Shown: positions 37,550 through 46,327, numbered from the stretch's first letter. The stretch is DNA of 64,000 bases from Novosphingobium sp. (GCF_039595395.1 NZ_JBCNLP010000001.1:3596001-3660000); one strand, 5' to 3'. Numbers and translations are program-made. Notes: generated by a model from the sequence alone, not told the origin.

Positions 37550-38954
37550 CAAGCAGACGCCCCGCCGCGCGCAGATCCTCGACATAGCGCGCAAAGCCCT
37601 GCTCCGCCTGATCCCGCGATGGCAGGCGGAGCAGATGGCTGGGATGCAGCGTGATATGACAGGGCGTGCCATCGGCCAGCATCAGATCCTGCCCGCCCTC
37701 GTGCCCAATGGGAATGTCCCGCCCGGTCAGCGAGCGCAACGCGGTCTTGCCCATGGCGATCACCAGACGCGGGCGCAGGATCGCGCGCTCCTGATCGATC
37801 CACCAGCGGCAGGCGTCGATCTCTCCCACATTCGGGCGGGCGTGCAGGCGGTGCTTGCCGCGCTGCTCGAATTTGAAATGCTTGACCGCATTAGTGACGT
37901 AAAGCCTGTCGCGCGGCACCCCCGCCGCCGCCAGAGCCCGATCAAACAGCGCCCCCGCCGGGCCGATGAAGGGCCGCCCCGCCAGATCCTCCTGATCGCC
38001 GGGCTGTTCACCGACCACCATGATCGCGGCATCCTCCGGCCCCTCGCCGAAGACAGTCTGGGTGGCCGGGCCGCACAGGCCGCAGCGCCTGCAGCCGGCC
38101 GCCTCCTCGCGCAGCAGCGCCAGTGCCGCCGCGCGGTCCTGAGGCGTCGCATGGCGGCTGACACGCGGCGCGGCAGGGGCCTGCTCGATCATCGCCAGCT
38201 CGCGCCGCCTTGCATCGGCGATCAGCCCCGGCACCAGTGCGGTCTCGGGCATGTTCTTCCAATATTTGCGCGGCATTTCCTTCAGCATCGCCCGCGTCAT
38301 CAGCCGCGCGGGATTGAAGATCGAACTGTAATAGGTCTTCCACACGGCCTCGACCGGGTCGTCAGATGGAGCATCGCCGCGCCGGGCAGGCGGGCCTTCG
38401 CTCAGCACCTCGCCGTTCCAGTGCAGCGTGCCTTGCGGCGTCAGGATCGACCAGCGCATGTTGGTGAAGCGATCGACGAAGAAACCGGCATTGGTGCGCA
38501 GGATATGGTGCTCAGGCTCGTACCAGGCGACGAAGCGGGGCTCGTCTCCTTCGCGCAGTTCCCGGAAGCGCAGAAAGGCGTGCATCTTGTGAAGGTCGCG
38601 CCGCACCGCGCTGGCCATGCCCTCCACCCGGCGCAGCAGCGGATCGGCGCGGTCATCGAGCACGGCGGGCGTTTGCAGCACCCGCAGCAGCAGGGCATAG
38701 AGCAGCGCGAAACGCTGCGGATCGCTGTGCAGCAAAGCCTGCCCGGCCAGCGTAACGAAGCTTTTGGGCACGGTCAGCTGGGCGGCGGGATCGGCAGGTG
38801 GCAGAACCGCCCCTTCCCCGCCAAACAAATCGCCCGGTGCATCGCCCACTTGCCACACCACCGCCTCCGCCGGGATGCCCGCCTGGGCCAGTCGGCGGGC
38901 ATGGTCTCGCCAGCCTTCGACATCGTCGGGCGCATCGAGGCAGATGCGGTGCAT
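37521..38954 (-). CDS. UdgX-like uracil-DNA glycosylase fused to N-terminal DUF4130 domain
   Basis: A 477-residue two-domain protein. Residues about 1-240 are the DUF4130 domain (ending PRKYWKNMPETALVP). The C-terminal half is a family-4/UdgX-type uracil-DNA glycosylase: four-Cys Fe-S region (CRRCGLC), VVGEQPGDQEDLAGRPFIGPAG, and HPSHLLRLP. UdgX carries a KRRIH loop whose His bonds covalently to DNA; here the loop reads GKHRLH (about residues 365-370), so the final His is kept but the preceding residues differ. It is paired with the radical-SAM gene upstream (1-bp overlap), a widespread DNA repair or modification pair. Confidence 0.88.
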   Translation of the reverse strand: MHRICLDAPDDVEGWRDHARRLAQAGIPAEAVVWQVGDAPGDLFGGEGAVLPPADPAAQLTVPKSFVTLAGQALLHSDPQRFALLYALLLRVLQTPAVLDDRADPLLRRVEGMASAVRRDLHKMHAFLRFRELREGDEPRFVAWYEPEHHILRTNAGFFVDRFTNMRWSILTPQGTLHWNGEVLSEGPPARRGDAPSDDPVEAVWKTYYSSIFNPARLMTRAMLKEMPRKYWKNMPETALVPGLIADARRRELAMIEQAPAAPRVSRHATPQDRAAALALLREEAAGCRRCGLCGPATQTVFGEGPEDAAIMVVGEQPGDQEDLAGRPFIGPAGALFDRALAAAGVPRDRLYVTNAVKHFKFEQRGKHRLHARPNVGEIDACRWWIDQERAILRPRLVIAMGKTALRSLTGRDIPIGHEGGQDLMLADGTPCHITLHPSHLLRLPSRDQAEQGFARYVEDLRAAGRLLATSAAETDR

Positions 38955-40234
38955 CAGGCCGCGAACAGCTCAAGCTGGGCCGGTTTGGGCGCCAACAGCG
39001 TGCGCAGATCGGCGCGATCCGCCAGCGCCAGCGGACGCCAGTCGGCGGTGACGATAAAGGGACGAAGCTTGCGGATGGAGACGGTCATCCGCGCCACATC
39101 CTCCAGCGTGAGACGCCGCAACCGCCGCGCCGCCAGAATGGCATCGACCGCCCTTACCCCCAGCCCCGGAATGCGCAGCAGCAGTTCACGCGGAGCGCGG
39201 TTGAGATCGACCGGAAAGCTGTCACGAAAGCGCAGCGCCCAGGCCAGCTTGGGATCGATGTCGAGCGGCAGCATCCCCGTCGCGGGATCGGCGGCGGCGC
39301 CCACCTCCTGCGGCGAAAAGCCATAATAGCGCAGCAGCCAGTCGGATTGATACAGCCGATGCTCGCGCATCAAAGGCGGGCGGCGCAGCGGCAGCACCGT
39401 GCTGGCGTCGGGGATCGGGCTGAAGGCCGAATAATAGACCCGGCGCAAATCGAAGCGATCATAAAGCGTCGCGGCCCGCGCCACGATATCGCGATCGGTG
39501 GCGGCATCGGCGCCGACGATCATCTGCGTCGATTGCCCGGCAGGCGCGAAAGAGGGCGCCGAGCGATAGCGGCTGCGCGCATCATGGCCATCGGTGATCG
39601 CGCGGCGCATCGTGCCCATCGCGCCCTCGATGCGCTGCTGTGACTTGTCCGGCGCCAGGCGGCGCAGCCCGCTGACGGTCGGCAGCTCGACATTGATCGA
39701 GACGCGGTCGGCATGGCGGCCCGCAGCCTCCACCAGAGCGGGGTCGGCATCGGGGATGGTTTTCAAATGGATATAGCCGCGGAAATCATGGTCCTCGCGC
39801 AGGGAGCGCGCCACTTCGAGGATCTGCTCCATCGTGTAATCGGGCGAATGGATGATGCCCGAGGAGAGGAACAGCCCCTCGATATAGTTGCGGCGATAGA
39901 AATCCAGCGTCAGCGTCACCACCTCCGCCGCCGTGAAGCGGGCGCGGCGCACATTGGAGGAGGCGCGGTTGATGCAGTAGTGGCAGTCGAAGACGCAACT
40001 GTTGGTCAGCAGGATTTTCAGCAGACTGATGCAGCGCCCATCCGGCGCATAGGCATGGCAGATACCCATGCCACCAGGGTTGGAGCCCAGCCCCTTCCCG
40101 CCTTTATCGTCACGAGAGGTCCGCTTCTTGCCGCCCGATGAGGCGCAGGAAGCATCATATTTGGCCGCGTCAGCCAGGATGGCCAGCTTGTCGGCCAGAG
40201 ACAGAGATTTCGAGGAAGCGATCAGCGACGACAT
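38954..40234 (-). CDS. Putative DNA modification/repair radical SAM protein
   Basis: A 426-residue radical SAM protein with the CxxxCxxC cluster motif in NSCVFDCHYCINR (cysteines about residues 90-97). The C-terminal helix-hairpin-helix-like region (ELLLRIPGLGVRAVDAILAAR) suggests DNA contact. It is the constant partner of the DUF4130-glycosylase fusion that starts at its stop codon. The chemistry is unknown; DNA repair or base modification is the family-level proposal. A start at ATG 40234 is plausible. Confidence 0.88.
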   Translation of the reverse strand: MSSLIASSKSLSLADKLAILADAAKYDASCASSGGKKRTSRDDKGGKGLGSNPGGMGICHAYAPDGRCISLLKILLTNSCVFDCHYCINRASSNVRRARFTAAEVVTLTLDFYRRNYIEGLFLSSGIIHSPDYTMEQILEVARSLREDHDFRGYIHLKTIPDADPALVEAAGRHADRVSINVELPTVSGLRRLAPDKSQQRIEGAMGTMRRAITDGHDARSRYRSAPSFAPAGQSTQMIVGADAATDRDIVARAATLYDRFDLRRVYYSAFSPIPDASTVLPLRRPPLMREHRLYQSDWLLRYYGFSPQEVGAAADPATGMLPLDIDPKLAWALRFRDSFPVDLNRAPRELLLRIPGLGVRAVDAILAARRLRRLTLEDVARMTVSIRKLRPFIVTADWRPLALADRADLRTLLAPKPAQLELFAA

Positions 40235-40340
40235 GGCACCTGTCCGAAACGCCCGGACTCGAGGCGCCTTCAGCCCCCAAAATGCCTTGGGGCGGTCGGC
40301 CTGTCCATCAAAATGTTCACTCTATGTTCCAATTCTCGTA

Positions 40341-40390
40341 CCCGGATATTTCCGGGCATGGACGCCCCGCCCTGTAACAGGCGGGGCGTC
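40341..40390 (-). terminator. Double stem-loop downstream of HU gene
   Basis: GACGCCCCGCC at 40361-40371 pairs perfectly with GGCGGGGCGTC at 40380-40390 (11 bp, 8-nt loop), 7 bp past the HU stop on the minus strand. A second hairpin CCCGGA-TATT-TCCGGG follows at 40341-40356. No clear T-run, but strong enough to serve as the HU terminator. Confidence 0.6.
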
Positions 40391-40397
40391 GCATGGG

Positions 40398-40673
40398 TCA
40401 GCCGTTCAGCTTGTCCTTGACCGCCTTGGCAGGCGTGAAGGTCAGCTTCTTGGCAGCCGCGATGGTCATGGCAGCGCCCGTGGCGGGGTTGCGGCCTTCG
40501 CGCTCGGCGGTTTCCTTGACCTTGAACTTGCCGAAGCCGTTCAGGCTGATTTCCTCACCGGCAGCGGCCGCGTCGGCGATGGCGGCGAAAACCGCATCGA
40601 CCAGCTTGCGGGCATCAGCCTTGGTGGTGCCATGGTCGGCAGCCAGCTTGTCGGCGAGATCACTGTTGTTCAT
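40398..40673 (-). CDS. hup: HU-family DNA-binding protein
   Basis: A 91-residue histone-like protein: MNNSDLADKLAADHGTT, the GFGKFKVKE beta-arm base, and the GRNPATGAAMTI arm with the DNA-intercalating Pro. Homodimeric nucleoid protein that bends DNA. AAGGAG lies about 8 bp before ATG 40673, which rules out the longer frame. It is followed by a strong stem-loop. Confidence 0.95.
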   Translation of the reverse strand: MNNSDLADKLAADHGTTKADARKLVDAVFAAIADAAAAGEEISLNGFGKFKVKETAEREGRNPATGAAMTIAAAKKLTFTPAKAVKDKLNG

Positions 40674-41131
40674 GCATCGTCTCCTTGGACGGTTGAAATT
40701 CCGCAACGGGATTAGCGCCCAGAATCGGGCTCGTCATCCCCCCAATCGCACAGAATCCCTGATTTTGCTGGTGATCACGCCATCATGACCCCAGAAATTG
40801 CACATTACGCCGGTCGGAAAGCCTGTCAGGCGAGAGAATCGGAGACAAAAGGGCCCTCACCCGCCGCCCGACCCACGCGGCGGCAAGATAGAATCAACGC
40901 GTTCCTTCTTGCGAAAGCTGCATCGTTTTCGGTTTTCGGAGGAAGAAAGGGGCTTGTCCTTCCGCATAGCCAAGCTACGGCGCAGGACAAATCCAGAGCA
41001 ATATAATCCCGGCGCACAGTTTTTTTTCAGGAAAACTGCGCAGGCCTCGCATCATGATTGAACGTATCAGCCATCATGAGCAGCCGGGCACGTCGGGACT
41101 TTGGACGGCGCGCCCGGCCAGTCAGGTCACC
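40674..41131. other. 458-bp gap between HU and a small gene
   Basis: The HU promoter region lies at the left. Overlapping short frames at 40785-41061 are compositionally poor and rejected. The only structure seen is an imperfect hairpin at 41013-41041 (GCGCACAGTTTT / AAAACTGCGC around a T-run), possibly the terminator of the leftward small gene. Confidence 0.5.
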
Positions 41132-41290
41132 TTATTCGCTGACTTGCTCCATATCCCGCCCCATCAGCACGCGTGAAGGCAGGTGTTCTGTCCGCTGACG
41201 CTCGGCCTCGCCCTTCAGCATGGACATCGTGCCGGTTTCGCGCTGCCAAGCGCGCTGGCTGTTGCGAATGGCCCATTCCTGGATGCTCAT
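41132..41290 (-). CDS. Small hypothetical protein, 52 aa
   Basis: Begins MSIQEWAIRNSQRAWQRE and ends RVLMGRDMEQVSE. It is hydrophilic, probably helical, with no known motif. AGGAG lies about 9 bp before ATG 41290, and codon use looks like the neighbours. Too short for confident family assignment; the only open frame in the gap that looks coding. Confidence 0.55.
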   Translation of the reverse strand: MSIQEWAIRNSQRAWQRETGTMSMLKGEAERQRTEHLPSRVLMGRDMEQVSE

Positions 41291-41403
41291 GGGAGTAACT
41301 CCTCTGATCGCCCCTGTTCTTCGAATTTATGCCTGGAGAGGGCCTGGTTCAAGACCACCGGTCACATTCATGCCTCGACTGGGCGAATTGAGCCTTTCGG
41401 CGG

Positions 41404-41814
41404 TCAGCCCTTGCCAGGTGCTTTCTTTGCCAGATTGAAGGCCACTGCCTCCTCGACCAGCGCCACGAAGGCCTGCGCATCGACCTCATCCCCTTCACGC
41501 AGATCGATCGCCCGGCGCGTGCCGCCATCCAGACTGGCGTTGAACAGCCCGGTCGGATCAGCCAGCGCGGCGCCCTGGGCAAAGGTGAGCTTCACATAGG
41601 CCTTATAGACCTCGCCCGTGCAGAGGATGCCGGCATGCTCCCAAATCGGCACGCCCGCCGGATTGGAAGGCTTTGCCCATTTCACGGTTTCCTCGACACC
41701 GGGATCGGCCTGATGGATCAGGGCCCGCATGCGCAACAATGTCTCGCCCCGCCAGTCGCCGAGGCTGGCCAGTTTGGCATCGATGCGGGCAGAGGGGGAT
41801 GCATCATCACTCAT
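41404..41814 (-). CDS. DUF1801-like (YdhG/YjhX) protein
   Basis: A 136-residue protein. LRMRALIHQADPGVEETVKWAKPSNPAG and GILCTGEVYKAYVKLTFAQGAAL are typical of the DUF1801 family, small alpha/beta proteins of unknown function related to iron-binding frataxin-like folds. The ATG at 41814 starts just before the domain. It lies downstream of the tRNA-Thr gene and no operon partner is evident. Confidence 0.8.
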   Translation of the reverse strand: MSDDASPSARIDAKLASLGDWRGETLLRMRALIHQADPGVEETVKWAKPSNPAGVPIWEHAGILCTGEVYKAYVKLTFAQGAALADPTGLFNASLDGGTRRAIDLREGDEVDAQAFVALVEEAVAFNLAKKAPGKG

Positions 41815-41918
41815 GGCTTTATCCTGATCGCGTTCAACCGCGCGATGTCTGCCATGGGATGGGGGAGGTTTCAACGTGAGGCCATTGCGGCGTTTTATCG
41901 TGAAACGCGGAGAAGCCC

Positions 41919-41994
41919 TGGTGCCGCTTAGGTGACTCGAACACCTGGCCCCATCATTACGAATGATGTGCTCTACCAACTGAGCTAAAGCGGC
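41919..41994 (-). tRNA. tRNA-Thr (anticodon CGT)
   Basis: A 76-nt cloverleaf including encoded CCA. The acceptor stem GCCGCTT/AAGCGGC pairs fully, the D stem is GCTC/GAGC, the anticodon stem CATCA/TGATG encloses loop TTCGTAA with anticodon CGT, and the T stem is AGGTG/CACCT with TTCGAGT loop. It reads the ACG codon. Single gene, transcribed leftward between nrdB and the DUF1801 gene. Confidence 0.97.
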
Positions 41995-42004
41995 ACTCTG
42001 GACT

Positions 42005-42030
42005 GGAAGGCGCCTTTAACCGCGCCTTCC
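42005..42030. other. Perfect hairpin just upstream of tRNA-Thr
   Basis: GGAAGGCGC and GCGCCTTCC (9 bp, loop CTTTAACC) lie 10 bp before the 5' end of the tRNA on the minus strand. It may be a second terminator after nrdB or a processing signal. Confidence 0.4.
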
Positions 42031-42092
42031 GATAAGCGCAAGAGGGGATGGGGATTTTTTCCTCACCCCCACCCAATCATGCCGCACCACAA

Positions 42093-42128
42093 GAAAGGGG
42101 CGGAAAGCCATGTGGCCCCGCCCCTTTC
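42093..42128 (-). terminator. Terminator of nrdB
   Basis: GAAAGGGGCGG and CCGCCCCTTTC pair over 11 bp about 20 bp beyond the nrdB stop on the minus strand, followed by TTGTGG. The long GC-rich stem supports termination even though the T-run is weak. Confidence 0.6.
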
Positions 42129-42148
42129 CCGTTTGCGTTCCGAAAGAC

Positions 42149-43216
42149 TTATTCCGCCGCGATGCCGGCCTTGGCGAACATGTCCTCGGTGGTGTCCTCC
42201 AGGAAGTCCTCGCCGTCGGCCACAGCTTCGCTGCCGCGCGCCTTGCGGCGGGAGTCGAAGCTGCTCCACACGGTGTTCCAGTCGCCCTTGGTGGCGCCTT
42301 TGGAGTATTCCGTCGCGCGCTGCTCGAAGAAGTTGGCGTGCTCCACGCCGTTCAGCAGCGGCTGCAGCCAGGGCAGCGGGTGATCCTCGATCATGTAGAT
42401 CGCGGGCAGGCCCAGCTGGCTCAGGCGCCAGTCAGCGATAAAGCGGATGTAGCGCTTGATGTCCTTGGCGGTCATGCCGGGCACGGGGCCCAGTTCGAAA
42501 GCCAGATCGATGAAGTTGTCCTCCAGACGCACCGTCTTCTGGCAGCAGTCGATGATGTCTTCCTTCACCGCCTTGGTCAGGCAGCCGCGCTCCTTCACGA
42601 AGGTGTGGAACAGCTTGATGATGCCCTCGCAATGCAGCGATTCATCGCGCACCGACCAGCTCACGATCTGCCCCATGCCCTTCATCTTGTTGAAGCGCGG
42701 GAAGTTCATCAACATGGCGAAGCTGGCGAAGAGCTGCACACCCTCGGTGAAGCCGCCAAACATCGCCAGCGTGCGGGCGATATCTTCGTCATTCTCCACG
42801 CCGAAAGTGTGCATGTAGTCATGCTTGTCCTTCAGCTCGGCATATTCGAGGAAGGCGCCATATTCGCTCTCGGGCATGCCGATCGTGTCGAGCAGATGCG
42901 AATAGGCCGCGATATGGATCGTCTCCATATTGCTGAACGAGGTCAGCATCATCTTCACCTCGGTGGGCTTGAAGACGCGGGCATACTTCTCGTGATAGCA
43001 GTCCTGCACTTCCACATCCGCCTGGGTGAAGAAGCGGAAGATCTGCGTGAGCAGATTGCGCTCATGCTCGGAGATCTTCTGCGCCCAGTCGCGGCAGTCC
43101 TCGCCCAGCGGCACTTCCTCGGGCAGCCAGTGGACCTGCTGTTGGCGCTTCCACATGTCGAAGGCCCAGGGATATTCGAAGGGCTTGTAGGTCTTGCGGG
43201 CTTCGAGAAGGGACAT
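42149..43216 (-). CDS. nrdB: Ribonucleotide reductase class Ia, beta subunit
   Basis: Supplies the tyrosyl radical for deoxyribonucleotide synthesis. The 355-residue protein has the metal and radical pattern METIHIAAYSH (Glu ligand, His ligand, and the radical Tyr four residues after the His), and ESLHCEG for the second half of the diiron site. The chosen start ATG 43216 gives MSLLEARKTYKPF; the frame open to 43282 runs into a repeat copy. nrdA lies upstream, with a short repeat variant between the two genes. Confidence 0.96.
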   Translation of the reverse strand: MSLLEARKTYKPFEYPWAFDMWKRQQQVHWLPEEVPLGEDCRDWAQKISEHERNLLTQIFRFFTQADVEVQDCYHEKYARVFKPTEVKMMLTSFSNMETIHIAAYSHLLDTIGMPESEYGAFLEYAELKDKHDYMHTFGVENDEDIARTLAMFGGFTEGVQLFASFAMLMNFPRFNKMKGMGQIVSWSVRDESLHCEGIIKLFHTFVKERGCLTKAVKEDIIDCCQKTVRLEDNFIDLAFELGPVPGMTAKDIKRYIRFIADWRLSQLGLPAIYMIEDHPLPWLQPLLNGVEHANFFEQRATEYSKGATKGDWNTVWSSFDSRRKARGSEAVADGEDFLEDTTEDMFAKAGIAAE

Positions 43217-43254
43217 GGCGTTCGTCCTAGAATTTAGAATTTTAAAGGATAATC

Positions 43255-43380
43255 GCAGGGGGGTTACCCCCCTGCACCCCATAACGTCTTCCGGCGAGAT
43301 GTGGCGCCAACGGCGCCGTCTTGCATAACCTCAGCGTCGGGAGACGTCATGGGAGCGCGAGGGGGTAACCCCCTCGCATT
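43255..43380. repeat. Structured intergenic repeat, short inverted variant (copy 3)
   Basis: Between nrdA and nrdB. It has the right-end module of the repeat twice in opposite orientation: at the right the standard GGGAGCGCGAGGGGG...CCCCCTCGC form, at the left a reversed copy whose hairpin reads GCAGGGGGG-TTA-CCCCCCTGC. The left stem keeps pairing with several changed bases. The central and left modules of the full element are missing. The right end is 12 bp past the nrdA stop. Confidence 0.85.
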
Positions 43381-43392
43381 CTTTTACCTGCC

Positions 43393-45477
43393 TTACTGAC
43401 AGGCCAAGCATTCCTCATAATCCGTTTCGCCCCGAGCTTCCAGCTCGATGCGCGGCGCGGCGGAGGTGTTGTCCGCCTCCACCCCGCCCGCGAAACCGGC
43501 GCGCTGGATCGACTTGGAACGCAGATAGTAGAGCGACTTGATGCCCTTCTCCCACGCCTGATAATGCAGCATCATCAGATCCCACTTGTCGACATCCGAG
43601 GGGATGTAGAGGTTCAGCGACTGAGCCTGGTCGATGTAGGGCGTGCGGTCAGCGGCGAATTCCAGCAGCCAGCGCTGATCGATCTCGAAGCTGGTCTTGT
43701 AGACCGCTTTCTCGTCCGCCGTCAGGAAGTCGAGCTGCTGCACCGAGCCGCCATGCTCCAGGATCGAGTTCCACACATTGGTGGAATCCTTGCTCTTGGC
43801 GGCCAGCAGCTTCTGCAGATAGGGATTCTTCACCACGAAGCTGCCCGAGAGCGTCTTGTGGGTGTAGATGTTCGCCGGGATCGGCTCGATGCAGGCCGAG
43901 GTGCCGCCGCAGATGATGCTGATCGAGGCAGTCGGCGCGATGGCCATCTTGCAGCTGAAGCGCTGCATCACGCCCATATCGGCGGCGTCAGGGCATGCCC
44001 CGCGCTCTTGCGCCAGCATGATGCTCGCCTCGTCCGCCTTGGCCGAGACATGTTTGAACATCTTGAGGTTCCAGGCCTTGGCCATGGCGCTCTCGAAGGC
44101 GATGCCCTTCTTCTGCAGGAAGGAGTGATAGCCCATCACGCCCATGCCGACCGAACGCTCACGCGCGGCGGAGTACTTGGCGCGGGCCATCTCGTCGGGC
44201 GCGCGGTCGATGTAGTCCTGCAGCACGTTGTCGAGGAAGCGCATCACGTCCTCGATGAACACCTTGTCGCCGTTCCACTCGTCCCAGGTTTCCAGGTTGA
44301 GCGAGGAGAGGCAGCACACGGCGGTACGGTCATTGCCCAGATGGTCGCGACCGGTGGGCAGGGTGATCTCGCTGCACAGGTTGGAGGTGTAGACCTTCAG
44401 ACCCAGATCGCGGTGATGCTTGGGCATCATGCGGTTCACCGTGTCGGAGAACACCAGATAAGGCTCACCGGTGGCCAGACGGACCTCGACCAGCTTCTGG
44501 AACAGGGCGCGGGCGTTGACGGTGCCGCGCACGCTGCCATCCTTGGGCGACTTGAGGTTGAAATCCTCGCCATCGCGCACGGCGCGCATGAAGTCGTCGG
44601 TCAGCAGCACGCCATGGTGCAGGTTGAGCGCCTTACGGTTGAAGTCGCCCGAGGTCTTGCGGATTTCGAGGAACTCCTCGATCTCCGGATGGCTGACATC
44701 CAGATAGCAGGCCGCCGAACCGCGACGCAGCGACCCCTGCGAAATCGCCAAGGTCAGCGAATCCATCACGCGCACGAAGGGGATGATGCCGCTGGTCTTG
44801 CCGTTCAGGCCGACGCTCTCGCCGATGCCGCGCACCTTGCCCCAATAGGTGCCGATGCCGCCACCGCGCGAGGCGAGCCAAACGTTCTCGTTCCAGGTGT
44901 TGACGATGCCCTCAAGGCTGTCCTCGACGGTGTTGAGGTAGCAGGAGATCGGCAGGCCACGCCCCGTGCCCCCGTTCGAGAGCACCGGCGTCGCGGGCAT
45001 GAACCACAGGCGGCTGATGTAATCGTACAGGCGCTGGGCATGATCCTGATCGTCGGCATAGGCATCGGCCACGCGGGCGAAGAGATCCTGATAGGTCTCG
45101 CCGGGCAGCAGATAGCGGTCGTCGAGCGTTTCCTTCCCGAAATCGGTCAGCAGCGCGTCGCGCTTGGCATCGGTGACGATGGTGAAGCGGCGCGGATGCA
45201 CCACCTTGGAATCGTTTTTGTCAAACGCGGGAGCCTTGGGAGCCGCCGCCTTGGCAGCCACACCAGCCAGCATGCCCGCCAGCAGCGAGGTATCACCCAG
45301 CGTGTCTTCCACCAGCTCGGCCGAAGCCAGATCAACCTTGTCGTTCATGGGCAATGCCGGGCGTTTGCCCGCCTCCTTCTTGCTGCGGACCGCGGCGGGC
45401 GATGTCGCCTCGAAGCCGTCGGTCGTGTCGGCCAGCCGTTCATCGGCAGCCTGTTGATCCTTTGCGCTGAACGTCAC
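43393..45477 (-). CDS. nrdA: Ribonucleotide reductase class Ia, alpha subunit
   Basis: Catalytic subunit, about 694 aa. Seen: PATPVLSNGGTGRGLPISCYL with the first active-site Cys, NLCSEITLP with NxCxE radical residues, PTASISIICGGTSACIEP, and C-terminal redox pair CLAC. There is no N-terminal ATP-cone, so dATP activity control is not built in, as in many short NrdA proteins. The start is uncertain: GTG 45477 (AAGAAG nearby) or ATG 45348. The frame extends to 45693, but that leader looks untranslated and holds possible NrdR sites. Confidence 0.95.
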   Translation of the reverse strand: MTFSAKDQQAADERLADTTDGFEATSPAAVRSKKEAGKRPALPMNDKVDLASAELVEDTLGDTSLLAGMLAGVAAKAAAPKAPAFDKNDSKVVHPRRFTIVTDAKRDALLTDFGKETLDDRYLLPGETYQDLFARVADAYADDQDHAQRLYDYISRLWFMPATPVLSNGGTGRGLPISCYLNTVEDSLEGIVNTWNENVWLASRGGGIGTYWGKVRGIGESVGLNGKTSGIIPFVRVMDSLTLAISQGSLRRGSAACYLDVSHPEIEEFLEIRKTSGDFNRKALNLHHGVLLTDDFMRAVRDGEDFNLKSPKDGSVRGTVNARALFQKLVEVRLATGEPYLVFSDTVNRMMPKHHRDLGLKVYTSNLCSEITLPTGRDHLGNDRTAVCCLSSLNLETWDEWNGDKVFIEDVMRFLDNVLQDYIDRAPDEMARAKYSAARERSVGMGVMGYHSFLQKKGIAFESAMAKAWNLKMFKHVSAKADEASIMLAQERGACPDAADMGVMQRFSCKMAIAPTASISIICGGTSACIEPIPANIYTHKTLSGSFVVKNPYLQKLLAAKSKDSTNVWNSILEHGGSVQQLDFLTADEKAVYKTSFEIDQRWLLEFAADRTPYIDQAQSLNLYIPSDVDKWDLMMLHYQAWEKGIKSLYYLRSKSIQRAGFAGGVEADNTSAAPRIELEARGETDYEECLACQ

Positions 45478-46077
45478 GTCTTCTTTGCCCCTTAGAGACT
45501 CGCATCGGCAGGCCGCGGCGCCAAGTCGCCCGATACCCACCACAAACCTTTCCCGGCTCTCACGAACCGGAAACCTGCCCGAATGCGAATACGCCCCACC
45601 CCCTGTCCGCAACGGACCGCTCGACACAGGCACACCCTGCCCGGAAACCCGAGAGATGCGGCCAGAATCGATATATCGGCGCCTTACGGCCAAATACTAG
45701 GTGTTGAGGCGCCGAAGCACGTCCAGACACTAGGGATAGTGGCCCTGTCCGATTCAGGGCGCAAGAGGGGAAAAACGCGCAAGCCCCATACCACCCTTTC
45801 CGCACAGGTTTTTTGCAGGCGGCGACGCGCCGGAAAACGGGCAACGCGCTGTCGCGCAAGAGTCAAAATTGCCCGCTAAAAATTTTTCTCTCCACAGTCC
45901 TGATCGAGTCGAGACGAACCCCATTCGCCTGCTTTCCGCGACTCAGCCGGGCAGGTTTGGTGGCCCGCGAACCGCATCACCACAAGCTCTGGTGTCATTC
46001 CGGCATTGCCCGTAGAATCATCCCCCATAGAATCAAGCAACTGGCACCTCGCCCTCCAACCGACGGGAGCTTTACGC
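45478..46077. other. 600-bp divergent region between nrdA and GlsB-like gene
   Basis: No convincing ORF. Contains the NrdR-box-like palindrome at 45727-45742, a weaker partner at 45690-45705, and the palindrome CGATATATCG at 45669-45678. The right side carries the GlsB-like promoter region, with no clear boxes that I could define. Confidence 0.5.
45690..45742 (-). promoter_or_regulatory. Putative NrdR box region upstream of nrdA
   Basis: On the minus strand 45742-45727 holds CACTA-TCCC-TAGTG, a perfect 14-bp palindrome resembling the NrdR box (ACAC...TATA...GTGT type). A weaker similar site lies at 45705-45690 (ACACCTAGTATTTGG). Centre-to-centre spacing is 37 bp, not the common 31, so only the first site is a good match. 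NrdR commonly represses nrd genes. Confidence 0.4.
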
Positions 46078-46311
46078 ATGGTCCGCATCCTGGGCGCCCT
46101 GTTTTCCGGTTTTTTGATCGGCCTCCTTGCCCGCTGGCTCTACCCCGGATCGGTGCATCTCGGCGTGGTCGCCACCATCCTGCTGGGCGTCGGTGGTTCG
46201 CTGTTGGCCGAGTTGGTCGCGCGTCGGCAAGGTTCGAGCCAGCAGGTGGGCTGCCTGGCCTCCGTGCTGGGGGCGATGGCGTTGATTTTGATCGGGCGGT
46301 TGTTGGGCTAA
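46078..46311 (+). CDS. GlsB/YeaQ/YmgE-family small membrane protein
   Basis: A 77-residue protein with three hydrophobic helices: ILGALFSGFLIGLLARWLYPG, VVATILLGVGGSLLAEL and LASVLGAMALILIGRLLG. This is the transglycosylase-associated (GlsB/YeaQ) family of stress-linked inner-membrane proteins with unclear function. GGGAG lies 8 bp before ATG 46078. Repeat copy 4 starts 16 bp after its stop. Confidence 0.85.
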   Translation: MVRILGALFSGFLIGLLARWLYPGSVHLGVVATILLGVGGSLLAELVARRQGSSQQVGCLASVLGAMALILIGRLLG

Positions 46312-46327
46312 GAAGGAAAAAGTGAAG

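Noticed and set aside
40785..41061. Overlapping short plus frames between HU and the small gene
   Set aside because: Low complexity, mutually overlapping, no ribosome site.
43564..45495. 643-codon plus-strand frame over nrdA
   Set aside because: Antisense to nrdA; composition and lack of motifs mark it as a by-product.
45669..45678. CGATATATCG palindrome as a replication or regulatory site
   Set aside because: A single 10-bp palindrome without neighbours or DnaA boxes is too weak to call.
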